Positions 8,227 to 17,386 of a stretch of 64,000 nucleotides of DNA are shown here, piece by piece. The stretch comes from an uncultured Bacteroides sp. Its GTDB lineage: Bacteria; Bacteroidota; Bacteroidia; Bacteroidales; Bacteroidaceae. The stretch is taken from positions 62,001-126,000 of the forward strand of contig CAUEFX010000005.1 in the NCBI GenBank assembly GCA_958477465.1, given 5' to 3'. Each line of letters starts with the position of its first letter. The stretch's first letter is position 1. A program made the translations under genes and the position numbers. The notes below the pieces were generated by a model. It made no database searches. It saw nothing but the letters and a program-made list of their open reading frames with translations, and was not told the DNA's origin.

Positions 8227-9165
8227 ATGAATGAACTCATAAAAGCTATTAGCGAACTGAAGAAAGAGAAGAATGCAATCATTCTGGGCCACTACTACCA
8301 GAAAGGTGAAATACAGGACATCGCCGACTATGTGGGCGACAGTCTGGCTTTGGCTCAATGGGCTGCCAAAACGGAAGCGGACATCATTGTGATGTGCGGT
8401 GTTCACTTTATGGGCGAAACGGCCAAGATACTCTGTCCGGACAAGAAAGTGCTGGTGCCCGATATGAATGCCGGCTGTTCGCTGGCCGACAGTTGCCCAG
8501 CCGATCAGTTTACACAGTTTGTCAAAGAGCACCCCGGATATACGGTGATATCCTATGTAAACACTACGGCGGCTGTTAAAGCGGTGACCGATGTGGTAGT
8601 AACTTCCACCAATGCCAAGCAGATTGTGGAAAGCTTTCCCAAAGATGAGAAAATTATTTTCGGTCCCGATCGCAATTTAGGGAATTATATCAACTCGGTT
8701 ACCAACCGGCAGATGTTGCTATGGAACGGTGCCTGCCATGTACACGAACAGTTTTCGGTAGAGAAGATTCTGGAACTGAAGGCGCAGTATCCCGATGCTG
8801 TTGTACTTGCACATCCCGAATGTAAAGGTGCGGTGTTAAAGTTGGCTGATGTGGTAGGTTCTACAGCGGCATTGTTGAAGTATGCTGTCAACAGCAGTGA
8901 ACAACGGTTTATTGTAGCTACCGAGTCGGGTATTCTGCATGAGATGCAGAAGAAATGTCCGGAAAAGGCGTTTATTCCCGCTCCTCCGAACGATAGTACC
9001 TGTGCATGCAATGAGTGTAGCTTCATGAGACTAAATACGCTGGAGAAGCTCTATGACTGTCTGAAGAACGAATCACCGGAGATATTGGTCGATCCGGAAG
9101 TAGCGGAGAAAGCAGTGAAGCCGATAAAGCGGATGTTGGAAATATCGGCAAAGTTAGGATTATAA
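8227..9165 (+). CDS. nadA: Quinolinate synthase
   Basis: A 312-residue cytoplasmic enzyme that condenses iminoaspartate with dihydroxyacetone phosphate to quinolinate, the de novo entry to NAD. The three-domain NadA pattern is clear: ILGHYYQ at residues 19-25, then three cysteine regions for the [4Fe-4S] cluster at C84, C170 (NGACHVHE) and the C-terminal group C259/C261/C264. Conserved substrate residues appear in VNTTAAVKA and HPEC. Length is normal for the short bacterial form. No nadB or nadC lies next to it in this window, so it is a single-gene unit, with a hairpin terminator at 9204-9252 shared with the convergent PorZ-like gene. Confidence 0.97.
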   Translation: MNELIKAISELKKEKNAIILGHYYQKGEIQDIADYVGDSLALAQWAAKTEADIIVMCGVHFMGETAKILCPDKKVLVPDMNAGCSLADSCPADQFTQFVKEHPGYTVISYVNTTAAVKAVTDVVVTSTNAKQIVESFPKDEKIIFGPDRNLGNYINSVTNRQMLLWNGACHVHEQFSVEKILELKAQYPDAVVLAHPECKGAVLKLADVVGSTAALLKYAVNSSEQRFIVATESGILHEMQKKCPEKAFIPAPPNDSTCACNECSFMRLNTLEKLYDCLKNESPEILVDPEVAEKAVKPIKRMLEISAKLGL

Positions 9166-9203
9166 TTGGAAGCAAGAGGAGGAATCCTTTCTTTTACTAA
9201 ACG

Positions 9204-9252
9204 AATCACCCCTGCTACAGATGTCTGACTGATGTCTGTGACAGGGGTGATT
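9204..9252. terminator. Bidirectional terminator between nadA and the PorZ-like gene
   Basis: Perfect 11-bp stem AATCACCCCTG/CAGGGGTGATT, with a further ACAGA/TCTGT pairing inside. A T-rich run follows on the plus strand. Same sequence family as 690-723 and 30237-30274. Confidence 0.85.
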
Positions 9253-9288
9253 TTGGTGTTTCATATATGTCTCGAAACAGCTCTTGCT

Positions 9289-11628
9289 TTATCTGATGAA
9301 TAGTATTTTAGTTGCTATTCCTTCTTTTCCTTCCGCATTAGCGGCCAATACGAAATAGACTCCTGAAGGAACTCGTTTGCCTTGTTGATTTCTTCCATCC
9401 CATGTGAATTGTCCTCCAACAGAAGTTCCTGCATGAATGAGTTTACCACTGACGTTGGTTATTTTTATATCTGTATCCTGCATAAGCCCTGTGATGGTGA
9501 TTACCCCTGTATAATCCGATTTTACCGGGTTGGGGTATACATATACATTATCTTCTGCAAAATTATCTTCCGGTTCTGTTGCATCGCTTTGGTAGGATAC
9601 CAGTCCCTTGCTTGTCCCTATAAATACTTCACCGGTGCGTGGGTGAATAATAATAGATTGTATGCTATTGGATAAAAGAGGGCTGTTTTCAGATGTAAAA
9701 TGATGAATCGTCTCCAAACCGTCAGGACTCAATAGATATACTCCGTTCATTTCCGTTCCTATCCATTTACGGTTACCGGCATCTACGGTAATTGCATTTA
9801 TTTTGTCATTGGCCAATAAATAGTCTGCAAGGTTGGTTCCATCATTACGTGGAACTTTTATCTGTGTACAATAAAAATCATCTTCAAAGAATCTGTTGGG
9901 ATTGTTGAAAATAATCGGTCCTTTATCCGTTCCAACCCAAACAGCTCCATTTCTATCTATTGCTATACAGGTAGTATTATAACTTAATACATTTCCATCC
10001 TGATTGGTGAATGTTGTACGAAACCGATGCTGGTGATTACTGATATCTTCTAACGTATTATTGATGTTCAAGCAGAATATCCCACAGGTAATTTTGGTAG
10101 AAACAGCCCATAACCATCCACGGTCATCGAAAATCATATATTTGAAGTTGGTATTGTCTACTACTTCCGGATAACTCAGGCTTACCCATTCTTTATTGGG
10201 TTTTAATACATGTATCGGATGTGGTACTTCACAATTAGCCATCCACAGATTGTTATCATCCGTGTATGTAAGTCCATTGACACGTACGAAATTCTTGAAA
10301 TATTCAGGCTCGATTATAGGAGTAGCTATTTCAAGCGGACTTTTATAATATCCGTCCATATAATCTTTATAAGAATAGAAATTAACAAATTTCTTATCGT
10401 AAAATTCGTATAATCCTTGTGTAAAAGACGAGGCAAAATGATGCCTCTCATCTGTGGGATCTTGGGCTATTGAGCTTATATTTCTGTATTCAACGCCTGT
10501 TTTTTCGCTTATTCCGCTTTCTTCAAAATAGCTCCATGTATTATTTTCAAGTACCATTATCGTACCTGTATGGTTATCTTCTGTGGTACCTCCTCCGGTT
10601 ATGAATAATTTCTCTCCTTCAAATTTCATGTAATTAGGAAGGTTTCTTTTAGGACTATCCGGGATGATAGACGGTACGACTGTCTCCATGGAATTGTCAG
10701 TCTCATTGTATTTTACTCCAATAAGTCCTTTTTCTTGTTCAGCTGCCCAATAAATTCCGTTTTCATAAGATAGGTGTGCTACACCAAGATAATGCTCCAA
10801 GTAGTTGTAGTGGTAGTCGGCTTTATCGTTTATATTGTCAAATATGGTTGATGAATTTTCATTACTTGCTATTAGTTTGTCTCCATACATATACATAAAA
10901 CTATAGTATCCTGGTACGAGCTGTGAATGGCTGTAGTCCGATTTATCAATAAGAAATATTCCTTGAAAAAGAACATCTCCTATAACATTGCCATTATAGT
11001 TTGCCAGGTAGGTGTATACATTATCGGATACTTTATTCCAGTTGTTGATATCCAACAAATTTTCGGTTAACAAACCGGTGAACAATCCTTCTGAGGATGC
11101 CGCATATATTTGAGTGTCATCTACGGCACAGGCGTTAATGGATTTATTAAGGATATAAGTATTGGTAATTTCCCTTTTCTTCAAATTCAGGGCTATTACT
11201 CCGAAAGGGGTAGATAAATAGGCATGCTCCTTAGCAAAACAGATATGATTTATACCTTTACTTTGCGTCATGTTTTTATTCATATAGTCCGGAAGATTGT
11301 ACACGGCATTATTATCGACAAGTAAATCTATATTGGAATTGGAGTATATGATTATTAAAGTTTTATACTCTTTGCTATAGGCTATATACGAAATATCCGT
11401 ATCACTTAAAAGGTCGCCTTTCCAAAAGCATTGGACACTTGTGTCTTCTTTATCGTAGCAGAATAGACTTCCATTACCTATTGCATAAATAAGATTACCG
11501 GCAGGTTCGGTACGGGTGACATTATGATAAGACAGATAATTCTGCCAACTGCCGATGGCATGTTGGGCATATAATAATGGAGCGATAATTAAGAATAAAA
11601 CGCAGAGATAGATTATTTTCCTTTTCAT
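9289..11628 (-). CDS. PorZ-like beta-propeller protein with T9SS-type C-terminal domain
   Basis: A 779-residue exported protein. The ATG at 11628 gives a clean signal peptide (residues 1-22, ending LLYAQ); an ATG eight codons earlier is less likely. The N-terminal part (IGSWQNYLSYHNV, then repeated blade motifs) matches the two-propeller layout of PorZ. A region near residues 550-690 has reg_prop-type strands (AVWVGTDKGPIIF, RKWIGTEMNGVYLL). The last 85 residues (VYVYPNPVKSDY to the IATKILFIR end) form a type A sorting-like domain. In Porphyromonas, PorZ helps type IX secretion and A-LPS attachment. Most Bacteroides lack that system, so the role here is open. It follows rdgB on the same strand after a 69-nt gap holding a terminator-like hairpin. 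Confidence 0.72.
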   Translation of the reverse strand: MKRKIIYLCVLFLIIAPLLYAQHAIGSWQNYLSYHNVTRTEPAGNLIYAIGNGSLFCYDKEDTSVQCFWKGDLLSDTDISYIAYSKEYKTLIIIYSNSNIDLLVDNNAVYNLPDYMNKNMTQSKGINHICFAKEHAYLSTPFGVIALNLKKREITNTYILNKSINACAVDDTQIYAASSEGLFTGLLTENLLDINNWNKVSDNVYTYLANYNGNVIGDVLFQGIFLIDKSDYSHSQLVPGYYSFMYMYGDKLIASNENSSTIFDNINDKADYHYNYLEHYLGVAHLSYENGIYWAAEQEKGLIGVKYNETDNSMETVVPSIIPDSPKRNLPNYMKFEGEKLFITGGGTTEDNHTGTIMVLENNTWSYFEESGISEKTGVEYRNISSIAQDPTDERHHFASSFTQGLYEFYDKKFVNFYSYKDYMDGYYKSPLEIATPIIEPEYFKNFVRVNGLTYTDDNNLWMANCEVPHPIHVLKPNKEWVSLSYPEVVDNTNFKYMIFDDRGWLWAVSTKITCGIFCLNINNTLEDISNHQHRFRTTFTNQDGNVLSYNTTCIAIDRNGAVWVGTDKGPIIFNNPNRFFEDDFYCTQIKVPRNDGTNLADYLLANDKINAITVDAGNRKWIGTEMNGVYLLSPDGLETIHHFTSENSPLLSNSIQSIIIHPRTGEVFIGTSKGLVSYQSDATEPEDNFAEDNVYVYPNPVKSDYTGVITITGLMQDTDIKITNVSGKLIHAGTSVGGQFTWDGRNQQGKRVPSGVYFVLAANAEGKEGIATKILFIR

Positions 11629-11648
11629 AAATAGCTGATTAAAAAAAG

Positions 11649-11669
11649 GCATATAGATTATCTATATGC
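11649..11669 (-). terminator. Intercistronic terminator/attenuator between rdgB and the PorZ-like gene
   Basis: GCATATAG/CTATATGC stem with a 5-nt loop, followed on the minus strand by an uninterrupted run of T. It ends about 14 bases before the next start codon, and no TAnnTTTG box is visible between the two genes. Confidence 0.7.
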
Positions 11670-11697
11670 TTTTTATATTAACTTGTTTATAACCTGT

Positions 11698-12282
11698 TTA
11701 TTGTATGGAAAACAGGAATTTACATAGTTTATCGACAGCTTGTGCGCGATGGCTTATTTTATTTTTTATGTCATCACCGAGTTCTGCAAATGTTTTGTCA
11801 TATCCTTCCGGAATAAAAACCGGATCATACCCGAATCCTGATAATCCTCTTTTTTCTTCTATTATCCGGCCTTTTATTATTCCTTCAAATTGGTAAGTGT
11901 CTTCATTAAGTATAAGCGAAATAACGGTTCGGAATTGTGCTTTTCGGTTTTCTTTTCCTTCCATGTCTTGAAGTAATTTCAGCATATTGGCTTCCGAGTT
12001 GTGTGCATCACCTGCATAGCGGGCAGAATATACTCCCGGCTTGCCATTCAAAGCTTCTACTTCCAATCCGGTATCATCGGCAAAACAGTTGATTCCGTAA
12101 TGGGTATGGACAAATTGTGCTTTGAGAAAAGCATTTCCTTCCAATGTATCTGCTGTTTCAGGAATGTCTGTGTGGCAATGAATGTCGTTGAGACTAAGGA
12201 GCTCTATTTTATCATTTAAAATAGCAGATACTTCCTTGAGTTTATGAAGGTTGTTTGTGGCAAAAACGAGTTTTTCTTTCAT
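11698..12282 (-). CDS. rdgB: dITP/XTP pyrophosphatase (RdgB/HAM1 family)
   Basis: A 194-residue cytoplasmic house-cleaning enzyme that hydrolyses non-canonical purine triphosphates (dITP, XTP) to monophosphates and keeps them out of DNA. All family signatures are present: FATNNLHKLKEV at residues 7-18 for triphosphate binding, FADDTGLEVEAL with the catalytic acidic residues, SGFGYDPVF near residue 150, and SHRAQA near the C-terminus for base recognition. Length is typical. A TATATTTG box at 12305-12312 on the minus strand would give a leader of about 20 nt. It is separated from the upstream yitT by a strong terminator, so it begins its own unit. Confidence 0.96.
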   Translation of the reverse strand: MKEKLVFATNNLHKLKEVSAILNDKIELLSLNDIHCHTDIPETADTLEGNAFLKAQFVHTHYGINCFADDTGLEVEALNGKPGVYSARYAGDAHNSEANMLKLLQDMEGKENRKAQFRTVISLILNEDTYQFEGIIKGRIIEEKRGLSGFGYDPVFIPEGYDKTFAELGDDIKNKISHRAQAVDKLCKFLFSIQ

Positions 12283-12304
12283 TTTATTCGGTATTAATAG
12301 TGAG

Positions 12305-12312
12305 CAAATATA
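12305..12312 (-). promoter_or_regulatory. -7 box (TATATTTG) for rdgB
   Basis: Exact TAnnTTTG on the minus strand, about 20 nt before the rdgB ATG. Confidence 0.55.
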
Positions 12313-12369
12313 TAATAAAAAAGATAGAATTTTTAATGTGGTAGTGATTTTTTACGTGAAAAGAGACTA

Positions 12370-12420
12370 TAAAATAGGGGGAGGAAAGAACGAAATGAGT
12401 TCTTGCCTCCCCCTATTTTA
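12370..12420. terminator. Strong terminator after the leuS-yitT unit
   Basis: Perfect 15-bp arms 12370-12384 and 12406-12420 (core GGGGGAGG/CCTCCCCC with A/T ends) and an inner AGAAC/GTTCT pairing. The A and T ends make it usable in both directions. Confidence 0.9.
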
Positions 12421-12436
12421 TGGGTTATATATCTTT

Positions 12437-13333
12437 TTATTTTACTTTCAGCCTGTCGAATCCTTCTCCGTATACTCCGATTACCGAACTTTGAGAGATA
12501 AACGCATTCGGGTCGATATCTTTCACCAACCGGAATATCTCTACCGACTGGCGCTTATAGGCAAGCACTACGAGTACTTTTACATTGTGCTTGCTATACC
12601 ACCCCATACCGTCGAGTACGGTCACTCCGCGATGTGTCTCTTTGGTAATGCGATCGGCAATCTTTTCATACTCTTTGGAAAAGATGAAGAACTGTACGGA
12701 CTGGCGTGCGCTGTTTACGATATAATCCAGCACGAAGCCGATGATAAACAGGGTTACAAAGCCGAATATCACTCTTCGCCAGTCGTTGAAGATGAAATAA
12801 CAAGAACTGATGATGATGACATCACATATCATAATCATACGGCCTAAAGTGACATCTTTGTATTTGTTGATAATGGCGGCAATGATATCCGTGCCACCGG
12901 TACTTCCGTTGCAGTTGAACACTACACCTAAACCTATACCACACATGGCAGCTCCTATCAGACAGGCCATGAAGTCTTGTCCTTCACCCAATATTTTGGG
13001 AGGCACCCCGTCTGCTCCGTTCACCAGCAATTGCAGAAACCACAAAAAGAAGGTGAGCATGAAAATGGCATACGTGGTCTTGATGCTGAACTTCGGACCA
13101 AGTATTTTGATGGCAAATGTCATCAGTACGGCATTGATGATGAAATACGACCACTGGATGGGAAATCCGGTGGAGTAATAGATAATGGCACCAATACCGG
13201 TCGTTCCTCCGGTAGTAATCTGATACGGGATCAGAAAAGCAGCCCAACCGAGAGCATAACTGAATAATCCGAGTGTGATGAAGATGTAGTCCCGGGCTTC
13301 CCGCATCACTTCAGCTTTTGTAGGTTTATGCAT
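12437..13333 (-). CDS. YitT-family membrane protein
   Basis: A 298-residue inner-membrane protein. Five to six hydrophobic segments (residues about 15-220) form the YitT/DUF161 region, with the conserved GLGVVFNCNGSTGGTDIIA stretch. A soluble C-terminal DUF2179 domain (about 225-298) begins near HRGVTVLDGMGWYS. Family members are widespread and poorly characterised; no transport substrate is known to me. It lies only 12 bases after leuS on the same strand and just before a strong terminator, so it is probably co-transcribed with leuS. Confidence 0.9.
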   Translation of the reverse strand: MHKPTKAEVMREARDYIFITLGLFSYALGWAAFLIPYQITTGGTTGIGAIIYYSTGFPIQWSYFIINAVLMTFAIKILGPKFSIKTTYAIFMLTFFLWFLQLLVNGADGVPPKILGEGQDFMACLIGAAMCGIGLGVVFNCNGSTGGTDIIAAIINKYKDVTLGRMIMICDVIIISSCYFIFNDWRRVIFGFVTLFIIGFVLDYIVNSARQSVQFFIFSKEYEKIADRITKETHRGVTVLDGMGWYSKHNVKVLVVLAYKRQSVEIFRLVKDIDPNAFISQSSVIGVYGEGFDRLKVK

Positions 13334-13345
13334 ACAGATTCTATT

Positions 13346-16180
13346 TTAAATCACAACGTTTACAATTTTTTTCGGCACCACGATCACCTTTTTCGGTGTC
13401 TTGCCTTCTGTCCATTTCAGGGAGCGTTCATCGGCCAATACGGCAGCCTGAATGGCATCGCTGGCGGCATCTGCCGGAAACTCCATGTTGAAACGTGCTT
13501 TACCGTTGAAGGAGATGGTATAATTGACCACATCTTCTTTCAGGTATTCTTCATTGAAAGCAGGCCATTGTGCGTCACAAACGGAAGTGGTATGCCCTAA
13601 TGAATTCCACAACTCTTCGCATACGTGCGGTGCAAAAGGTGCAAGAGTAACAATCAGCTGCTCCAATATCTCTTTCTTGCTGCATTTCAGTGTGGAGAGT
13701 TCGTTGACACAAATCATGAATGCGCTGACCGAAGTATTGTAAGAGAACTGCTCGATGTCTCCGGTCACTTTCTTTATCAGTTTGTGTAGGGATTTCAATT
13801 CGTCTTTTGTAGCCGGTTCGTCTGTTACGGTATATTCTCCGTTGCGGTTGTAGAACAGCGACCAGAACTTACGGATAAAGCGGTGTACACCGTCGATACC
13901 GTTTGTGTCCCAAGGTTTGGATTGTTCTACCGGACCGAGGAACATTTCATACATACGAAGGGTATCGGCACCGTATTTTTCAACGATCATATCCGGATTG
14001 ACAACATTGAACATCGATTTACTCATCTTCTCTACTGCCCAGCCGCAGATGTATTTTCCATCTTCGAGGACGAATTCGGCAGTCTTGTATTCGGGACGCC
14101 ATGCCTTGAATGCCTCTAAGTCCAAAATATCATTGGATACGATGTTCACATCTACGTGGATAGGAGTAACATCATACTTGTCTTTCAAATTCAATGAAAC
14201 GAATGTGTTCGTGTCCTTGATACGGTATACAAAGTTACTGCGGCCCTGAATCATACCTTGGTTTACTAACTTCTGGAATGGTTCTTCCACAACAGATACA
14301 TTGATATCGTGCAGGAATTTATTCCAAAAACGAGAGTAGATCAAGTGTCCGGTAGCATGTTCCGTACCACCTACGTAAAGATCTACATTTCTCCAGTATT
14401 GGTCTTTTTTCGGATCAACCAGCGCCTGATGATTGCGTGGATCCATATAGCGCAGGTAATAAGCGGAAGATCCGGCGAATCCCGGCATCGTATTCAACTC
14501 CAACGGGAATATGGTCACGTTGTCGATTTTCTCATTCTCTACGATACAATTGTTTACCGTATCCCAAGCCCATTTGGTAGCGTGTCCCAATGGCGGCTCT
14601 CCTGTCTCGGTAGGCAGGAATTTGCTGACTTCGGGAAGTTCCAGTGGCAGACAGCTTTCGTCAATTGTATAGGGCATTCCGTCTTTGTAGTAAACGGGGA
14701 ATGGCTCCCCCCAATAACGTTGGCGCGAGAAGATGGCGTCACGTAGGCGATAGTTCACCTTTACGCGTCCCAAATTGTGTTCTTTTACATATATTTTGGT
14801 TGCTGCAATAGCTTCCTTGATAGTCAGTCCGTTCAGAGAAAGGTCACAGTAAGGAGTTGCGCCCGGACGTGGAGAGTTGCATACGATACCTTCTTTAGCA
14901 TCGAAGCTCTCTTCGCTGACATCACAGCCTTCTACCAACGGACGGATCTCCAGGCCGAAATGTTTGGCGAATGCATAGTCGCGACTGTCATGAGCGGGTA
15001 CTGCCATGATGGCTCCCGTTCCGTAGCCGGCCAATACATAATCACTGATCCAGATGGGCACAGCCTCACCCGTGAATGGGTTGATTGCATACGAACCGCT
15101 GAATACACCCGTGACACTGCGGTCGGAGATACGTTCGCGTTCCGTACGTTTCTTGGTACGTTCGAGGTAAGCGTCTACTTCCGCTTTCTGTCCGGCAGTG
15201 GTCAGTTGTGACACCAGTTCGCTTTCGGGAGCCAACACCATGAAGGTAACTCCGAACATCGTGTCGGCACGTGTGGTAAAAATGGTGAATTCGATGTCAC
15301 TGTCTTTTACTTTGAATTGCACTTCGGCACCTTCCGAACGTCCTATCCAGTTTCTTTGAGTCTCTTTCAGGGAATCTGTCCAATCTATGGTATCCAATCC
15401 GTCGAGCAGACGTTGTGCATAGGCCGATACGCGCAGACACCACTGGCGCATCTTCTTCTGAACAACGGGGAATCCGCCGCGCTCGCTGACTCCGTCCACT
15501 ACTTCGTCATTAGCCAGTACCGTTCCCAATTCGGCACACCAGTTAACCATTGTTTCGCCCAAATAAGCGATACGGTAGTTCATCAGGATTTCCTGCTTTT
15601 CCTTTTCGTTTTTGGCGTTCCATTCGTCGGCCGTAAAGCTGAGCTCTTCACTGCAAGCCACATTCATGCCTTCCGTACCGGTGGTTTCGAAAGCACTGAT
15701 CAGTTCTTCGATCGGGCGGGCCTGTTGTTCATCGTTACAGTAATAGCTGTTGAACATCTTGATGAACGCCCACTGTGTCCAATGGTAATATTCCGGGTCA
15801 CACGTACGTATTTCGCGGTTCCAGTCGAAAGAGAACCCTATTTTATCGAGTTGTTCGCGATAGCGTTCAATATTCTTGACAGTGGTAATTGCAGGGTGCT
15901 GTCCGGTTTGGATGGCATATTGTTCGGCAGGAAGTCCGTATGCGTCATATCCCATCGGATTCAGAACATTGAAACCTTGCAGTCGTTTGTAGCGGGCATA
16001 AATGTCCGAAGCAATGTATCCTAACGGATGTCCTACATGCAGACCGGCTCCCGACGGGTAGGGGAACATGTTGAGTACATAGAATTTTTGTTTCGATTCA
16101 TCTTCTTTCACCTGGTAGGTCTGGTGGTCTACCCACTGCTTCTGCCACTTTTTTTCAATATCCCTGAAATTATATTCCAT
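13346..16180 (-). CDS. leuS: Leucyl-tRNA synthetase
   Basis: A 944-residue class I aminoacyl-tRNA synthetase that charges tRNA-Leu in the cytoplasm. The HIGH-type signature HVGH lies at residues 48-51 within PYPSGAGLHVGH, and the KMSKS loop near residue 715. An editing (CP1) insertion lies between them, with the threonine-rich hydrolytic motif TTRADTMFG. An anticodon-binding helical domain and a short C-terminal domain follow. Length fits the Bacteroidota form. TAAATTTG at 16238-16245 on the minus strand is a likely -7 box. It leads a two-gene unit with yitT. Confidence 0.98.
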   Translation of the reverse strand: MEYNFRDIEKKWQKQWVDHQTYQVKEDESKQKFYVLNMFPYPSGAGLHVGHPLGYIASDIYARYKRLQGFNVLNPMGYDAYGLPAEQYAIQTGQHPAITTVKNIERYREQLDKIGFSFDWNREIRTCDPEYYHWTQWAFIKMFNSYYCNDEQQARPIEELISAFETTGTEGMNVACSEELSFTADEWNAKNEKEKQEILMNYRIAYLGETMVNWCAELGTVLANDEVVDGVSERGGFPVVQKKMRQWCLRVSAYAQRLLDGLDTIDWTDSLKETQRNWIGRSEGAEVQFKVKDSDIEFTIFTTRADTMFGVTFMVLAPESELVSQLTTAGQKAEVDAYLERTKKRTERERISDRSVTGVFSGSYAINPFTGEAVPIWISDYVLAGYGTGAIMAVPAHDSRDYAFAKHFGLEIRPLVEGCDVSEESFDAKEGIVCNSPRPGATPYCDLSLNGLTIKEAIAATKIYVKEHNLGRVKVNYRLRDAIFSRQRYWGEPFPVYYKDGMPYTIDESCLPLELPEVSKFLPTETGEPPLGHATKWAWDTVNNCIVENEKIDNVTIFPLELNTMPGFAGSSAYYLRYMDPRNHQALVDPKKDQYWRNVDLYVGGTEHATGHLIYSRFWNKFLHDINVSVVEEPFQKLVNQGMIQGRSNFVYRIKDTNTFVSLNLKDKYDVTPIHVDVNIVSNDILDLEAFKAWRPEYKTAEFVLEDGKYICGWAVEKMSKSMFNVVNPDMIVEKYGADTLRMYEMFLGPVEQSKPWDTNGIDGVHRFIRKFWSLFYNRNGEYTVTDEPATKDELKSLHKLIKKVTGDIEQFSYNTSVSAFMICVNELSTLKCSKKEILEQLIVTLAPFAPHVCEELWNSLGHTTSVCDAQWPAFNEEYLKEDVVNYTISFNGKARFNMEFPADAASDAIQAAVLADERSLKWTEGKTPKKVIVVPKKIVNVVI

Positions 16181-16488
16181 AACGATAATCCTTTTGTTTA
16201 GAGTGATTTATTATGTATATGTTATTAATTAGGGAACAAATTTACGTGATTTGTCTCAAACTACCTAATATTTGTTTGGGTATTCCTAAGAGGCCTGTCA
16301 GTTTGCTTGTAGAGCATATGGGAGGGGAAGTCAAAACCGAGATGAACTCTCTGAAATGACAGAACAGGATACATCACTTCGTCTGATTATATGTTAGGTT
16401 TTATTGAAATTCAATCTGAAATATCTCGTTATGAACCGGTATATTTTGTATAATTCCCTATATCTTTGCGGCATTATTAAAAACAAAT
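16181..16488. other. Divergent promoter region between leuS and the EamA gene
   Basis: No gene is seen. It holds a TAAATTTG box for leuS (16238-16245, minus) and a TATCTTTG box for the exporter (16461-16468, plus). The middle shows no repeat or hairpin that I can support. Confidence 0.45.
16461..16468 (+). promoter_or_regulatory. -7 box (TATCTTTG) for the EamA gene
   Basis: Exact TAnnTTTG match about 20 nt before the ATG at 16489. The -33 region is not obvious. Confidence 0.5.
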
Positions 16489-17367
16489 ATGAAACTGAAG
16501 CACGGTTACTACCATCTGATTGCCATACTGACAGTCGCTATCTGGGGATTGACTTTTATTGCGACGAAAGTATTGATTAATCATGGCCTTACTCCTCAGG
16601 AAATATTCCTCTATCGTTTTCTAATTGCCTATGTGGGCATTTGGATTATATCTCCCAAACGCCTGTGGGCTGCAAAACTGAAAGATGAACTTTGGATGGT
16701 TGCAGGCGGTATTTTCGGCGGTTCACTCTATTTCTTTACGGAAAACACTGCTTTGGGAATTACACAGGCATCGAATGTCGCCTTTATTATTTGCACGGCT
16801 CCCCTGTTGACTACCATTCTATCTTTGCTCTTCTATAATAAAAGTGAGAAAGCTACCAAAGGACTGTTTTACGGGTCATTGTTGGCGCTGATAGGGGTCG
16901 GCTTGATCGTTTTTAATGGAAGTGTGGTGCTGAAACTTTCTCCTGTGGGAGATTTGCTGACTTTGCTCGCCGCTTTGTCATGGGCCTTTTACAGTTTGGT
17001 TATAAAGAGGATGACGGGGCGTTATCCTACCGTATTTATCACCCGTAAGATATTCTTTTATGGTGTGCTGACTATTTTGCCAGCCTTTCTTCTTCGGCCG
17101 TTGCAACCGGATTTCGGTATACTTCTGCAGCCTGTGGTATTATCCAATCTTCTGTTTCTGGCAGTATTGGCCTCTTTGGTCTGCTATGTCCTCTGGAATG
17201 TGGTGTTGAAGCAATTGGGGACGGTGAAGGCTTCCAATTATATCTATCTGAATCCGTTGGTGACGATGTTGGCTTCGGTAGCCATTCTTCGTGAGCAAAT
17301 TACTTGGATCACCTTGATGGGAGCGGCCTGTATCATCTTTGGAGTTTATCTGGCAGAGAGGAAATAG
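16489..17367 (+). CDS. EamA-family (DMT superfamily) exporter
   Basis: A 292-residue inner-membrane protein with about ten hydrophobic segments arranged as two EamA repeats (residues about 8-140 and 150-290). The openings AIWGLTFIATKVLI and LAALSWAFYSLVIKR are typical of the two repeats. DMT-family proteins of this kind export amino acids or other small metabolites; the substrate is unknown. It is a single-gene unit, and its stop codon lies 19 bases from the stop of the convergent hybrid regulator. No strong hairpin separates them. Confidence 0.92.
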   Translation: MKLKHGYYHLIAILTVAIWGLTFIATKVLINHGLTPQEIFLYRFLIAYVGIWIISPKRLWAAKLKDELWMVAGGIFGGSLYFFTENTALGITQASNVAFIICTAPLLTTILSLLFYNKSEKATKGLFYGSLLALIGVGLIVFNGSVVLKLSPVGDLLTLLAALSWAFYSLVIKRMTGRYPTVFITRKIFFYGVLTILPAFLLRPLQPDFGILLQPVVLSNLLFLAVLASLVCYVLWNVVLKQLGTVKASNYIYLNPLVTMLASVAILREQITWITLMGAACIIFGVYLAERK

Positions 17368-17386
17368 GATAAATCGGGCTATGTTA

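Noticed and set aside
12251..12847. 198-codon plus-strand frame
   Set aside because: It is the shadow of yitT and of the terminator at 12370-12420; the encoded sequence has no family features.
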